Part shown: one piece after another, positions 48,495-59,969 of the stretch
Layout of the letters: each line of letters begins with the position of its first letter
How positions within the stretch are numbered: position 1 is the first letter of the stretch
NCBI GenBank assembly: GCA_964017195.1
Contig: OZ024887.1
Location: forward strand, 4,453,959-4,517,958
Reading direction: 5' to 3'
DNA from: Siderastrea radians
Lineage: Eukaryota; Cnidaria; Anthozoa; Scleractinia; Rhizangiidae
DNA length: 64,000 bases
The notes under the pieces: model-generated
The model's database searches: none
The model's input: only the letters and a program-made list of their open reading frames with translations
What the model was told of the DNA's origin: nothing
Translations under genes and position numbers: made by a program

Positions 48495-50687
48495 TTTATC
48501 CGATTTAGATCCTGGATCTTCAGAGAAAAATAGTATTAAACGATATACAACTGATATGAAAGAGAAATATATATCTTTCTGGTGACACAGCCTTGAACAT
48601 TCAAAGAAATTAGAATTTATATAGTGTTTAAAGATCAGGACCGTAGCCAGTATGAGGCAAACCGAGGCACTTGCCTCAGTCATTCTTTTTCGTTTTCTCA
48701 GTCATTTCTTTCATTTAACACCCTAAATACCCAGGAAAGAGAATTGAACCATGGACATTGCCTCAGTCTAGCTACGGCCCTGAAGATGAACCGCATTCTA
48801 CATCTGAAAGGTGAAACTTGGTAAAGTTTAACATAAGTAATCACAAACTTATGATTGAACTATGTCGCTATCAGACCGATCATATGCTTAGAGAAAGTAG
48901 ATTATGTCCATTGAGTAAGTCAAACCTAGTCGAAAATGAAACCCATTTTTTGTTGCAATGTAGAACATGCTCTATGCTGAGGGAAACATTCTTTAACTAT
49001 ATTCAAGAAATAATACCTGACATTCAACGAAAAACAACCTCAGAAACTATAACACTTCTCCTGAACTCTACCGATTATCATTTAAACAATCTTGTAATGA
49101 AGTTTATTTCCTCATGTATGATTGTAGTGACACATCGTTATTATCGAATGAAGATGATGTAACTTAAGATTGTTAGTATAATGTTAGAGTACTTTGCTTT
49201 GTTTTGTTATTAATTATCATAATATGCTTTTGCAATACTGTAAAAACTTGCGGTCATGCAAATTAAACAATTTACAAATACATACTACTACTATTACTAC
49301 TGCTGCTGCTGCTGCTACTACGACGTCTTCCGCCTCCTTTTCTTCATTTTTATTCTTTTACTTCATCTTATTGTTATTTTGCAATATTGCGCGAAAGGAA
49401 ATTCCGCGTATCGTCACGTCATACTACTCAGAAACAATTCTTCTTCTGGATAATTGCTCCTCATATTGAACACAACAATTTCATGTCTGTTTACGTGGTG
49501 CAAATTTAGCAATATCATGCAATATTGCATTTTAGCAGTTTGTATAATTACTTAGTGGCGGTATTTATTACAGTCTTCAAAAAGAAGCTTTATATATACG
49601 TGTGGCTTCTGTTTTTTGTTGTTGTTTGTTTGTTTTGTTTTTTATAGATTTGGATAAATGTGCTTCAAACAATGGTGGATGCGATCAAGTGTGCACTAAT
49701 ACATATGGTTCATATCAGTGCAGCTGTAACCCAGGGTACACCAAAAATGGCAGTCGATGCGAAGGTAAAGTTAACTTGACCTTTGGTCTAGGTTTTAGCA
49801 TTGTGAGGCCCGAGATATCACTATTTACTCTATTTTCTTTCAAAATAATTTGCGTTTATATAGTTACAAATTCCTGTTTGGCTCTGCCCTACTTACCAAG
49901 TTTGTTATTTATTACTTATTATTAGTTGAGATAAAGGTTAAAATTGAACTCACTAACTAACAGTATAACATCATAACATTTACCTCCTTCCCTCTACTTG
50001 AAAACAGACATATAAAAAGCAAGTTTTCCATGGCATATGAAAGGTATTCAACTAGTTTACTAAAATATCTTGTTCCCACCCAGACATAAACGAGTGCCTA
50101 ACAATAGTCCCTAGCCCCTGCAGTTGTGGAGTCAGTGGTGAACCTTGCGGCGCGCATTGTGCAAATCGGGTCCCCGGCTACTCTTGTTCTTGTGCTAACG
50201 GATTCCAGCTGCGAAGTGGAGGAACAATCTGCGACGGTAACTTATTGTTAGTTTTAAGTTGCTTTTGTTGCCGTCGTTGTTGTAAGTTGTTTTGTTAAAA
50301 TTTTTGCAGGGAGAAATGTTGCTTTATTAGATGAATGTAATGTAGCCTAAATACGTCTGCTTTCGCAGGCTAAATGTAATGTGGTTAGGAAAAAACTGTG
50401 AATAAATAAGAACCATCTTCTGATAACGTCTGACAGGCTCAGTTTTAAGAAAGCCAGTCTAAAGAACCGCTCTTATCCATTACGAGAAGGTTGAGGATAA
50501 GGGTGAAGATGAGGATAAAAATAACGATAAGGCTCTTGATATAGATGATAGTGGGCGTAAGGAGGAGAATGAGAATAAAAGTGAGATCGAGGTTGCCAGT
50601 AAGGGTGAGGATGAGGATGAGGATGACGGTGTGGGTGAAGATGAGGAGCGGGTTGAGGGTGAGTAGGAGGAGGAGGATAAAGAGGAG

Positions 50688-50721
<34 letters not shown>

Positions 50722-53700
50722 AGGAGGAGGAGGAGGAGGAGGAGGAGGGTGACAATGAGTGTGAGGATGGGATGAGAACAATCATCATCAAAATCAGCAT
50801 TGTCATAATCATCCTAGTCGTCGTCGTCGTCATTACCATCGCACGTCTGACGTAGCTGACTGGTTATGGAAACGTTATGCTCTCTAGGTATCATTGTCAG
50901 AGGTGAAAGCTAGGGAATATGTTCTCCACTTTTTGCATTATAAGCAGTGGTTACCTTGACTAAAATGGTTGGAATTATTGAATCTACACATTGATTTACA
51001 TGTTTTTAGATATCAACGAATGTTTAACCGCCAACGGAGGATGCCAACAGATCTGCAGAAATTTCCCAGGAAAATTCTCATGTGGATGTTACAGTGGCTT
51101 TCGCTTAATCACAAGTAATGGGACCGACTGCGAAGGTAAAAAAAGGACCCAGATGCTTCTTTATTTAACATCTGACCTAAATTTGATGATGGAATTACTG
51201 TCATTTTAAACTAAATTAATCCCACAAAATTCAGTTTTCAAAATTGATTTTTATTCTTCTCTTTACTGGTGATAGATGTAAACGAATGCCTCTCCAGTAA
51301 CGGTCAATGCAGTCACCAGTGCATCAACACTGCAGGGTCCTATTTTTGTCGATGTAATTCTGGCTTTTTCTTGGATTCCAATGGACGAACTTGTTCATGT
51401 AAGTTTCTAGCGTAGAAAAACTTAACAAATTCACTTATGCCCTAAGGTAACCTTAATGATGATCTTACCGATATATATTGGCTTTGAGAGTGACTAACAC
51501 GTTGTTCAGTTCTGCCATGTTAAAGCATCAAATTGGCCAAAAACCCAGCTCTTCTCCAAACCTTAATTACACAACCTCTCCTTACCCTTCCTTTCCCCAC
51601 TGCACTAAGGATACTTAAGTTCATTTGCACTATTCTTGTTGAACCAGGATATTTCAAAGAAAGGAGTGATCCGCAAAACTCAACATGTAATGAACACAGG
51701 CCGCCTCTCCTGAACGAGTCTCCGGTGACCTTTACCCAGTTGAATTAAAAATTTAAGAAGAAGCCCGCGCGTAAAATGTACGATCGCTTGAAACGACACA
51801 TTATTTCCTAAGACAGACAATTTATTGCACCTATCAAATACATATAAGTTGAAGTACAGGTTTATGGTTGCTATCCGTTGCGCTCACCAATTGAAAGCTT
51901 TATAATACCTATCGACAAACCAAGGTTATAAGGTGGTAGGCCGGGTCAACACTCATCTGCAAACGTTGTAAGATGATATACAATTGACGCTCGCAGATTT
52001 AAAACTAAATATCCTTACAGGTTACCGTTCCCAACAAAGTGTGTTTTCAAGAAAGGGAACGAAGACTGATTTGGTATAAAACCCAACTCAACATAACATG
52101 TGAAAAAGTAAGGCGTTTGGTTAGTCAACATTTGTAGAATAAAATAAAAACTCTAACAAAATCCCGAAGCTGATCAGTCGTCACCACGTGTTCCCAACAC
52201 TAAGAATACACACTCTAGCAAGCACCGAAGTAGAAAATGAAGAAGATCAGGACACTCGCAACAAATAAACACACCTTAAGGACGGTGTCTCCTTTTGTTA
52301 CTGCTCATACGTGCTGTGCATCTCGGGATATTTGGGTTTCTTAAGGAATTTGCCCACTAATACAAAAATATTTTTGCGCGTTTTATGACTATCTGGGAAA
52401 AGCAGACCTTAGCAAGGGCTATCAGAATCTAAAAAGAAAATTGGGGTTAACCACGCATTTTCAGAGATAATTGAGCTTAAATTTGGAAAGAAATTGCCAT
52501 ACATGTACATTCTTTGTATTTTAACGCTTTTTTAGAATTATCGTTGCTAAATTATCTCTGAAAAAAGCGTGGTTACCCACATTTTTCTTTTTGGATTCCA
52601 ATAACCCTTGATAAGATCTACTTTTTCCCCATAGTCGTAACCTTTGCAAAAATACATCTGTATTAGGAGGCACCGTCCTTAACCAGGGTCAAGATGCGAA
52701 GAAAGGCGTCAGTCGTACTTTGTCAAAGTTGAAAAACAAAAATGGCACGAAAAACCAAAACAACAAATATCGCAGCTGCAAAATAAAACAAGGACCTGTG
52801 GGCAAATGAACTGCGGCAAATAAATATCGTTTTAAAACCACTTGAAAAACGAAAGAATCACAGTACAGACTTAAGTGGATACTTGTTGAAATTCCAGGAG
52901 CCGGAAAATAATCAAGAGCGTTGCCGTCTTTGTCAAACTGAGTTTAATTACTACTATGCTCTTTTTGCTTGCTTGGTCGTTGGAGGGATCCTGGTTTGAC
53001 CGGCGATTTGTGTTTGTTGCAACTGAAACAAGAAAGCGACATTATCTTTCAACTGTAGTAGCGTTATGCCGTCGGAAGACCTCGAAATGTGCTATCAAGT
53101 AAAGGAAGGGGTTAATATAGTGTCACTAAACCAATGTTAGAGAGCCATAGACTTTCAATATTAATTTGCATGGTCGTTCAGTGTCACAAAGGGGTCACTT
53201 AATGTCGGTCTTCATGAGCACGATTTTGTATCACAATGGTTGGCTGTATTTGGTGCGTTTCGATCTTCGTTGTTCCGCCAGTTAAAAGTTATTCGCTAGG
53301 CAGTCTGCTTTCGTGTTGTTCTCCTGATCCACGTTTCAAGAATTTCCATTTCACTAGCCCTTTTATATGTTTTTAGGGTAAAGTCTTATCTAAACTTCCC
53401 TGAACCTTCGGGTGTAGCTGAGAGTCTCAACCAATATACTTTACCTATAGTTCCGAAAGAGAATAGTGGCCGGTCTTACGGGCGTGCTCAGAAACAGCGG
53501 AAGGTTTGCACACGGGCGAGCCGTATTTACCTCGCGTCTTCTTTGATCCTCTTTTGCATAGATCTCTCCGTCTCCCCGCTGTAGTTGTTGCTACACTAGC
53601 AAAGAATTCTATAGACAATGCCTCTTTGTTTATCCGGGTCGACAGTGTCCTTCGGTTGCACCAAGTCGCGCCAAATGTGTATCGTGTCCGTCTTGAAGAA

Positions 53701-55787
53701 GGTGCCAATGCCTTGTAGTTTTTACAATGGCGAAGTGGCTCCGATTATCCCATGACCTGAGTTAAACTTTTACTGTGTTTAAACTCCGTCACGGTTTTGA
53801 AGAGAAGAGGACGTTGTGTGCAGTGTTGCACAAGGAATAACAGAAGTGGACACTTTGTAAGCATTACATGATGTAAGAATAGTGTCGAAACTCGTAGTCG
53901 GATTTTGTGTACAGCTCAGAGTTATTAAGCTAAAGTAAAACGGTTGAGACGACTCAAACGAGTTTTATTACAGATTCATTCCTGGTTGGCCATAAAAATG
54001 CCACTAAGACAACGGCCTCGTATTTAGGTCACCAGGTATCGGCCCTTGACTAGTTCTTGCGTCCGAAAACATTTCAAAGTTCGAAATATCCTGCGTCCAG
54101 TTTTACCCAAATAGCGTAACCAGGTGTTAAACTCAGATCTCCAGTACCAATAAGAATAATAGAAAGATTATCAAAAATGTCGTACATTCTTTATTTACTG
54201 TGCAGATCACAATGAATGCTTGTCCAACCACCATGGCTGCCAACATAAGTGTAATAATTTGCATGGAAGCTTTTTCTGTTCGTGCAATGCTGGATATGCA
54301 CTAAACAGAGACAACAAGACTTGTTCAGGTATGATGATTGCTAAAACCTCAACTGGCACGAATTAACGTGACAAATGTGAAGAATACCCTTTTCTTATGA
54401 TATGGTTACACGTTTGATGCAAAGCGTTATTATAAGAACAAATGTGATTACGTTTAAATCAAATGTTTTGATACTTGATAAAAAAGACAAACAAACAAAC
54501 AAACAAAAGTTGTTTTATTAAACTCTGAGAAAATTTTTTCAAAACTTTCACCTAAGAGAAAGGTAAGAGAGTTTTAGAGATAATGATATGATAAATTACA
54601 GTTGTGACTGTACAGAAGTCAGTTGCATTTTTAAATATTTAGCTTGTTGTTGTTGTTTTTCATTTTGCTTTTCAGACGTGAATGAGTGTAGTCCTGTATA
54701 CGTGGAAAGCTTAAACAAGACCATAATTCCCGCTGGATGCGATCAAATTTGTCATAACACAGCTGGAAATTACACATGCAGTTGTAACCAGGGATTTGGA
54801 CTTCTGTTCGATGGAAAACGGTGTCGAGGTAAGAGGGTCTCTTTGGGGTTAACTGTTAGACGTAAAACAGCCAATCCTTCGTTAAGCGTTAAACTGAAAT
54901 ATTTTAACCGTTAGTCGTAAAAAATTTTTCCTTCCAACAATTTGTCAATTTCAAAGTGTCTTGTCCAGTGGCTAATGCGGCTACGACGGCTACACATTCT
55001 GTCCTGGAACCGAAAAGAAAAGCAGTTGGCCCTGTTAGTATATACCAAACCAGTGGATAGTTTTTTCGCACGCTCTGATTGGCTACTAAGACTTGGTATA
55101 TCATTTGCTATTCACCTCCCGGCATTTTTCTGGATTTCGCGCGCGACGCTTGCCTCATTTCTCAGAAAAAAGAAGCTATCTGGTGCTGGCTATCCACTGG
55201 TTTGTTTGATATATACTAAGACAATTATTCACCTCTGTGTTGGTGAAGATTGGTAGACTTATTTACCTCGCCCCTTCCCGGCTCGACAAATATCTACCAC
55301 TTTTCACCTCCACTTTGGTGAATAATTTTTTTTATCTACCAGGAATATTATCTTCTTCCTATTCTACTTCTTACTTACTTTGATGGTATGTCAGTACATC
55401 GCAGGGTTACTTTTCCTTGCCAACATTTTGTTAAGATCGCTGGCTTTGCACAAAGTTTGGACTAAGTCGAAAAAACTTACATTTTAGAAGAAAACATTAT
55501 TGACTTCCAAATCTCAACTCCGACGTACTACAAGTAGTTCTATGAAACGGGAGGGATTAAACTGACATGCGCAGCGGAACGAGGCCGAACTATGTTGAGA
55601 TACCAACCCTCCCTCAGTGCCAGCCGGAAAGGGCGGTACTGGAGAGACGAAACTTCATTCCACTTACGGTGTTTGCGTCCCTGATTATTACTAGTAACCT
55701 AGTTGGTCAAATAAGGCTGTGATGGTTAGAAAAAGTGCTTATTCTTCTTATTATTATTATTATTATTGTTATTATTGTTATTTTTTT

Positions 55788-55826
<39 letters not shown>

Positions 55827-58248
55827 TATCCTTTTATTACTATTATTATTAGTGATTATTTCTCATTATTTATCTGCACGAACCAGATGTGAACGAATGC
55901 AAAGCAGGGACTCATTTGTGTGAACATGTCTGCCATAATACCCCTGGCTCTTATGGGTGTTCATGTCTCCATGGCTACAAACTTAAATCTGACTTGAGAA
56001 GATGTGAAGGTGAGTGTTTTCTAACCATTCTTATGCAAAGGACGTGGACTGCCATATTAAGTAAATAATGATCAGATTGAAGATTGTAGATTACAAAAAA
56101 GGATTTCTAACGTTACAGCCCCCCTTTTACAATGTTGATGGGAAATCGTATCCTATAAAAAATTGTAAAAAAGTTAAATTTAAAGTCCGAATGAAACACA
56201 TTCGTCTTGACATATTATTGCTTGTAGACTATTACTTTGAGGTCCCTCTAATACTGACAATTATAACTTCCCTAATGTTCGACTTAGCACCCGGCATGCT
56301 AATTTCCTTTTGGTAGCTCAATGGACGGCGCTTATTAGAGATGGGGCACTTATTATATAGGGACGAACACTTATTTCTTTTTAGACGTAAACATCGGGGC
56401 GTAAGAAGCACCTTTGTGAACAATAACAGAAACTCTAACGAAAAAACTATAACGATGCGAGTTCGCATAGTTAGAATAGCACTTTTTTCTATTTCAAGTC
56501 AATATCTTCAATATTATTTTCAGTTGGAAAAAGAACTATATAATTTGCTTGCCTAATCACTCTAAGCAATGTTATCAATGTTACTTTCGCAATAGGGACG
56601 CTCATTGAAAGAAGTACTTCTTAGAAAGAGGTCGCTTATTGGAAGGAGGGCGCTAAATCAACCATTACGGCAATCTTTTACCAAAATAAATCTCTTGGTC
56701 ACGAAAACATTTCATAATGCAACTGCGGCATCCTTTTTACTTCATAGATAGCTATTTCGTTAATTTAAATACTTACTGAAAAACCGGCTATATTACCGAC
56801 AACAAAAATCAGATCGTTATTATGAATGACGATAACTAGCAAACCCTGTAGGCTACATTGTGGCCTTATTGAACACAGTAGTAAGAGTACCATCTCAACT
56901 CATAAGAATTGCAGCTCGTAGAAGACTTAAATCAGATGGCTTTATACGTAGCGTGGTCCAGGGTCATTTTAATTGGTAGTTTTTCTCTACCTAACAGGGC
57001 TGCCTTGTGAGGCCATCACGTCTCCACCCAATGGGCGCATGACCTGCAGTGGCCTGGTAACCAACAAGACTTGTTCATTTACGTGCCATGACGGATACGA
57101 AATGCAAGGCTCTGAAAGACGAACGTGTCTTAACACTTCAGAATGGAGTGGTCAGCAGACGTTTTGCAATGGTAAATAACATCGATTGCCTTAAGTCTGC
57201 CGAACGAAAACGTGTTTTCATTTTCGTTTTCTGAGAAGTTGGTAAAACCAGAAATTAAGCTGTTGCAAGAACGACAATAGTTTCTGTTTCCTTCTTTTGT
57301 CAAGGTACTCGAGAAGTACAGGCCCCGGCTGTTTAGAGAGCGTTCGATTTTATTTCCAGTGTAGTAGATTTTAAAAAAACTATTTTTAGGGTAAATTTTA
57401 TCCCTTGAATAAGGTTTTTTTCCACTCTTTTTTTTTAATTTTTGCCGGATAAAATATTCCCTCGTTGAACAACAAAGGCCATGACAGAAATAATTTCTCA
57501 AAAACTATGAGCCGATCGGCCAAAGATAGAGTAGATGTAAGGTTAAACGACGCCTAAGCGGGGCAAAATTGTGTTACGTTGTAACTTGGACAAGTCGCGT
57601 CTATAAGGCGTCTAGCAGCTTGTGAAAATGGCACCGACACTGCTTAAAATAAGTTTTAAAAGACCATGGTATAAATCCTGTCTAGACTTGTACCCAGATC
57701 GCACTAGTGCGTACTGAAATGAGATCTGGTTGCGACATTAGCCTTACTTCAAGCAGTCCGCCATTCGTGATGTCATCTTTAGAGCTGCTGATGACAGTCG
57801 AAAACTAGTAATGACCATTTCCAAGAAAAGGAAACAGAATCAAGAACCACTCAGAACTTGAAACAACAAAAACGTACTGGTGAGCCAATAAGCAAAACTT
57901 GGTTTTTCACGGGAAAATATTGCTCTTGTTTAAATCACGGCTCAAGGCATTATATTAGGTCCAAAACCATTTTATTCACACAAATTGCTCTCACTTTTCA
58001 GATCTCATTTTGTCATTTTTTATCCTTACCTTAACATAGTGAAAAGCTGTGGCCGGTTGATTCCACCAGAGAGGGGTCAAGTTTACCTTCCCTGTTACAC
58101 CACGTTTGGCTCCAGCTGTATGCTTCGCTGCATTGATGACTTTATTGCATTTGGTAATAACCTTGCTACTTGCCGGGTGACTAATACAAGTGAAGTTGCC
58201 TGGGACATTGGAAACTTTACTTGTGAAGGTTGGTGTTCTCTTAATTAG
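39791..58248 (+). CDS. Secreted EMI - EGF - seven cbEGF - two Sushi domain protein
   Basis: Thirteen exons keep one frame: 39791-39876, 42681-42806, 44236-44348, 44799-44900, 49648-49764, 50084-50236, 51010-51135, 51276-51398, 54206-54328, 54676-54828, 55887-56009, 56998-57171, 58040-58248. Exon 1 encodes signal peptide [14 protein letters not shown]. Exons 2-3 (residues 29-108) form an EMI domain: [25 protein letters not shown]. Exon 4 is a MEGF-type EGF (CRCDPGWTG). Exons 5-11 are single EGF domains, each phase 1-1, starting with DLDKC, DINEC, DVNEC or YHNEC and carrying the aromatic/Asn positions of calcium-binding EGFs. Exons 12-13 are Sushi/CCP domains, the first canonical (PPNG, CHDGYE), the second degenerate. 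Reading through the last donor gives CEGWCSLN and TAG, so 575 residues; a weak GTTGGT donor at 58229 would allow more exons beyond. No transmembrane segment is seen. Likely extracellular matrix or adhesion; no orthologue is named. Confidence 0.8.
41368..41500. mobile_element. Truncated MITE with GGATTTCG repeats in intron 1
   Basis: GGGTGCGTTCGATTGGGAAA is followed by repeated GGATTTCG in both orientations. The matching right terminus is missing, so this is a partial copy. Confidence 0.4.
41925..42640. repeat. Degenerate (AACTCA)n satellite in intron 1 of the EMI gene
   Basis: About 700 bp of imperfect AACTCAAACTC/AACTCGAACTC hexamer-based repeats, strongly C+A biased on the plus strand, ending about 40 bp before the EMI exon 2 acceptor. 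The complementary motif GAGTTCGAGTTGAG also closes the duplicated MITE regions at about 4305 and 37180. Confidence 0.85.
44996..45240 (+). repeat. Compound trinucleotide array (TTC, ACT, ACC, TGC)
   Basis: Runs of TTC, then ACT/ACC, GCT and ACT repeats of about 245 bp in intron 4. Homopolymeric ORFs here are artefacts of the repeats. Confidence 0.9.
45219..45470 (+). mobile_element. Very short 3' end of a LINE followed by (ACT)n
   Basis: 45219-45350 matches the 3' end of the LINE fragment at about 49130-49275 (GTGATGTAACTTAGG, ATGCTTTTGCAATACTGTAA, GCAATTTA) and passes directly into a (CTA)n array. This looks like a 5'-truncated insertion with a trinucleotide tail. Confidence 0.65.
45471..48302 (+). 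mobile_element. Non-LTR retrotransposon (CR1/L2-like), 5'-truncated, with endonuclease and reverse transcriptase
   Basis: The endonuclease frame runs to 46285 and shows the APE-type motifs SETW, GGVCLYV, LAGDFN, DQIFTN and SDHVT; the beginning of the domain and ORF1 are missing. The reverse transcriptase frame to 48188 shows [45 protein letters not shown] and [13 protein letters not shown], then a C-terminal helical region ending near the stop. The two parts are in different frames; the switch falls at a run of six T at 46244-46249, so one base was gained or lost there. A short 3' UTR ends in (ATCT)n. The element lies in intron 4 of the EMI gene, inside trinucleotide repeats. Clade is inferred from motif style and the simple-repeat tail. 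Confidence 0.85.
48290..48495 (+). repeat. (ATCT)n then (ACT)n microsatellite
   Basis: The LINE tail (ATCT)n merges into about 190 bp of ACT repeats with ACC and CAGT interruptions. Confidence 0.9.
48636..48782. mobile_element. hAT-like MITE, CAGGRCCGTAGC termini
   Basis: CAGGACCGTAGCCAG at the left and CTAGCTACGGCCCTG at the right are imperfect inverted repeats around about 147 bp. AAGAT occurs on both sides. Inner GAGGCA/TGCCTC motifs extend the pairing. Confidence 0.55.
48783..49285 (+). mobile_element. 3' fragment of a second LINE family
   Basis: An open frame, 48818-49162, contains [20 protein letters not shown] followed by LQC, resembling the C-terminal Cys-rich tail of cnidarian and fish LINE polyproteins in which the motif is normally CPLC...ETHFL..C. 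It is followed by a 3' UTR shared with 45219-45350. One Cys of the motif is Ser here. No reverse transcriptase core is present: a 5'-truncated dead copy. Confidence 0.6.
50490..50830 (+). repeat. Purine-rich (GAG/GGA)n tract in intron 6
   Basis: The plus strand is almost entirely purine over about 250 bp, with a core of pure GAG repeats at 50668-50750. Long ORFs of Arg or of Ser/Pro on the two strands are repeat artefacts. Mirror-symmetric polypurine tracts of this kind can form triplex DNA. Confidence 0.85.
52276..52682. mobile_element. MITE with TTAA ends (piggyBac-like)
   Basis: Left end TTAAGGACGGTGTCTCC and right end GGAGGCACCGTCCTTAA are inverted repeats; TTAA at both tips fits piggyBac-type target use. 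The interior contains a second inverted repeat (GGTTAACCACGCATTTTCAG and its complement). A related copy lies at 59567-59969. It is in intron 8 of the EMI gene. Confidence 0.7.
53445..53708 (-). pseudogene. Possible retroelement fragment (Penelope-like GIY-YIG tail)
   Basis: The minus strand reads 88 codons containing [16 protein letters not shown] and [15 protein letters not shown]. The SAVSEHxxxTGH motif resembles the C-terminal region of Penelope-like and similar GIY-YIG-bearing elements. The fragment is short, lacks a catalytic GIY-YIG and has no partner domains, so the assignment is tentative. Confidence 0.3.
55735..55862 (+). repeat. (ATT)n(TCA)n microsatellite in intron 10
   Basis: About 125 bp of TTA/ATT then ATC repeats, ending only about 25 bp before the exon 11 acceptor, so the branch-point region may include repeat sequence. 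Confidence 0.9.
56317..56670. repeat. Degenerate (GGCGCTTATT)-type repeat element in intron 11
   Basis: Motifs GGCGCTTATTAGAG, GGGCACTTATTA, CACTTATTTC and GTCGCTTATTGG recur across about 350 bp. The same motif style appears at about 18540-18600 and 18900-18960. Probably one dispersed repeat family. Confidence 0.5.
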
Positions 58249-58404
58249 TAGGCCTCGCTCAAACTGATTCAGCACCATTAAACACTGGTCGAGTACAACT
58301 TTCTTGTACGATTTTCAACGCGGTAGCCAAACAATTTCAACATTGTTGTTAAAGCTGAGAACAAAAGAAAGGTTGAATTAGTAACGCTCAGTATCATTCA
58401 ACAG

Positions 58405-59515
58405 CCCCTGCAAAAATGAGCCAAGAATTCTGCGGAATTCCACGGAAAATTTCCTGGCCTTCCGCGCTTTTTTGCACATAAGGAAAAGCCAGGAAAGCCT
58501 GGAGTCTCTTGGCTTTCCAGGAAAGCCCGGACTTTCTTGGCTCTCCAGGAAAGCCAGGAGTGTCTAGGTTTTCCACACTTTCCAGTAAATCCTGGAATGA
58601 TTTCCGCTTTCCTGGCTTTCCCGGATTCTGTGGCTTCCTGGAAAGCCCGGAATTCTACACCCCAAAAGCCTGGAAAAGCCAGGAAAGTCAGGAAGAAATG
58701 GTCCACGCTTTCCCGGCTTTCCCCTATGTGCAAAAAAGCGCGGCAAGCCTGGAATGATTCCCTGCTTTCCTGGCTTTTCAGGATTCTGCGCTTTCCTGGA
58801 AAGCCCGGAATTCTACACCCCAAAAGCCCGGAAAAGCCAAGAAAGCCAGGAAGAAATGGTCCACGCTTTCCTGGCTTTCCCCTATGTGCAAAAAAGCGCG
58901 GAAAGACTGGAATGATTCCCTGCTTTCCTGGCTTTTCAGGATTCTGTGCTTTCCTGGACAGCCCGGAATTCTTCACCCCAAAAGCCTGGAAAAGCCAAGA
59001 AAGCCAGGAAGAAATTGGTCCACGCTTTCCTGGCTTTCCCCTATGTGCAAAAAAGCGCGGAAAGCCTGGAATGATTCCATGCCTTCCTGGCTTTTCAGGA
59101 TTCTGCGCTTTCCTGGAAAGCCCGGAATTCTACACCCCAAAAGCCTGGAAAAGCCAAGAAAGCCAGGAAGAAATTGGTCCACGCTTTCCTGGGTTTTCCC
59201 TCTGTGTAAAAAAGCGCGGAAAGCCTGGAATGATTCCTCGCCTTCCTGGCTTTCTAGGATTCTGCGCTTTCCTAGAAATCCCAGAATTCTACACCCCAAA
59301 AGCCCAGAAAAGCCTGGAAAGCCAGGTAGGAATGTTCCACGCTTTTCTGGCTTTTCTCTTTGAAAAAACGTGTAAAGCCTAGAATGATTTTCTGCTTTCC
59401 TGGCTTTCCAGGATTCTGTGCTTTCCTGGAAAGCCTAGAATTCTACACCCCAAAAGCGCAGAAAAGCCTGGAAAGCCAGGAAGGAATGTTCCAAGCTTTT
59501 GTATCTTTTCTACAC
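58405..59515. repeat. Minisatellite, ~158-bp period, six units
   Basis: The anchor AATGATT recurs at 58596, 58753, 58911, 59070, 59229 and 59383 (spacings 157, 158, 159, 159, 154). Each unit is built of short inverted words, CTTTCCTGG and CCAGGAAAG, plus GAATTCTACACCCCAAAAGC. The words avoid stop codons on both strands, which creates long overlapping ORFs of Pro/Lys/Phe-rich protein (for example 58537-59382 plus and 58976-58398 minus). I read these as repeat artefacts. A degenerate piece reappears near 60205-60225. Confidence 0.85.
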
Positions 59516-59566
59516 CCAAAAAGCTTAATGGAACAGAAATACACACTTGACGCTAATAAATTATCC

Positions 59567-59969
59567 TTAAGGACGATGCCTCTTTTTGTTACTGCGCATA
59601 CGTACTGCGCATCTCGGGATATTCGTGTTTCTTAAGGAATTTGCCCACTAATAGAACAATATTTTTGCGCGGTTTGTGACCATGTGAAAATTTAGCAGAT
59701 CTTAGCGAGGGCCATCAGAATCCAAAAAGAAATTAGGGGGTAACCATGCATTTTTCAGCGATAATTGAGGTTAAAGTTGGAAAGAAATTGCCATACATTC
59801 TTTGTATTTTAACGCTTTTTTAGAATTATGGTTGCTTATTTATCTCTGAAAAATGCGTGGTTACCCACATTTTTCTTTTTCGATTCCAATAACCCTTGCT
59901 AAGACCTACTTTTCCCCCATAGTCATAACCTTTGCAAAAATACATCTTTATGAGGAGGCACCGTCCTTC
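59567..59969. mobile_element. MITE with TTAA-type ends, second copy
   Basis: Relative of 52276-52682: TTAAGGACGATGCCTC at the left and GAGGCACCGTCCTT at the right, with the same internal inverted repeat. It lies immediately beyond the minisatellite. Confidence 0.65.

Noticed and set aside
50473..50839. Long Pro/His-, Ser- and Arg-rich ORFs
   Set aside because: They translate a (GAG)n/(GGA)n tract in six frames inside an intron.
58537..59382. 281-codon plus-strand ORF and 192-codon minus-strand ORF
   Set aside because: Both lie in the ~158-bp minisatellite whose short inverted words contain no stops in several frames; composition is repetitive and no domain is seen.
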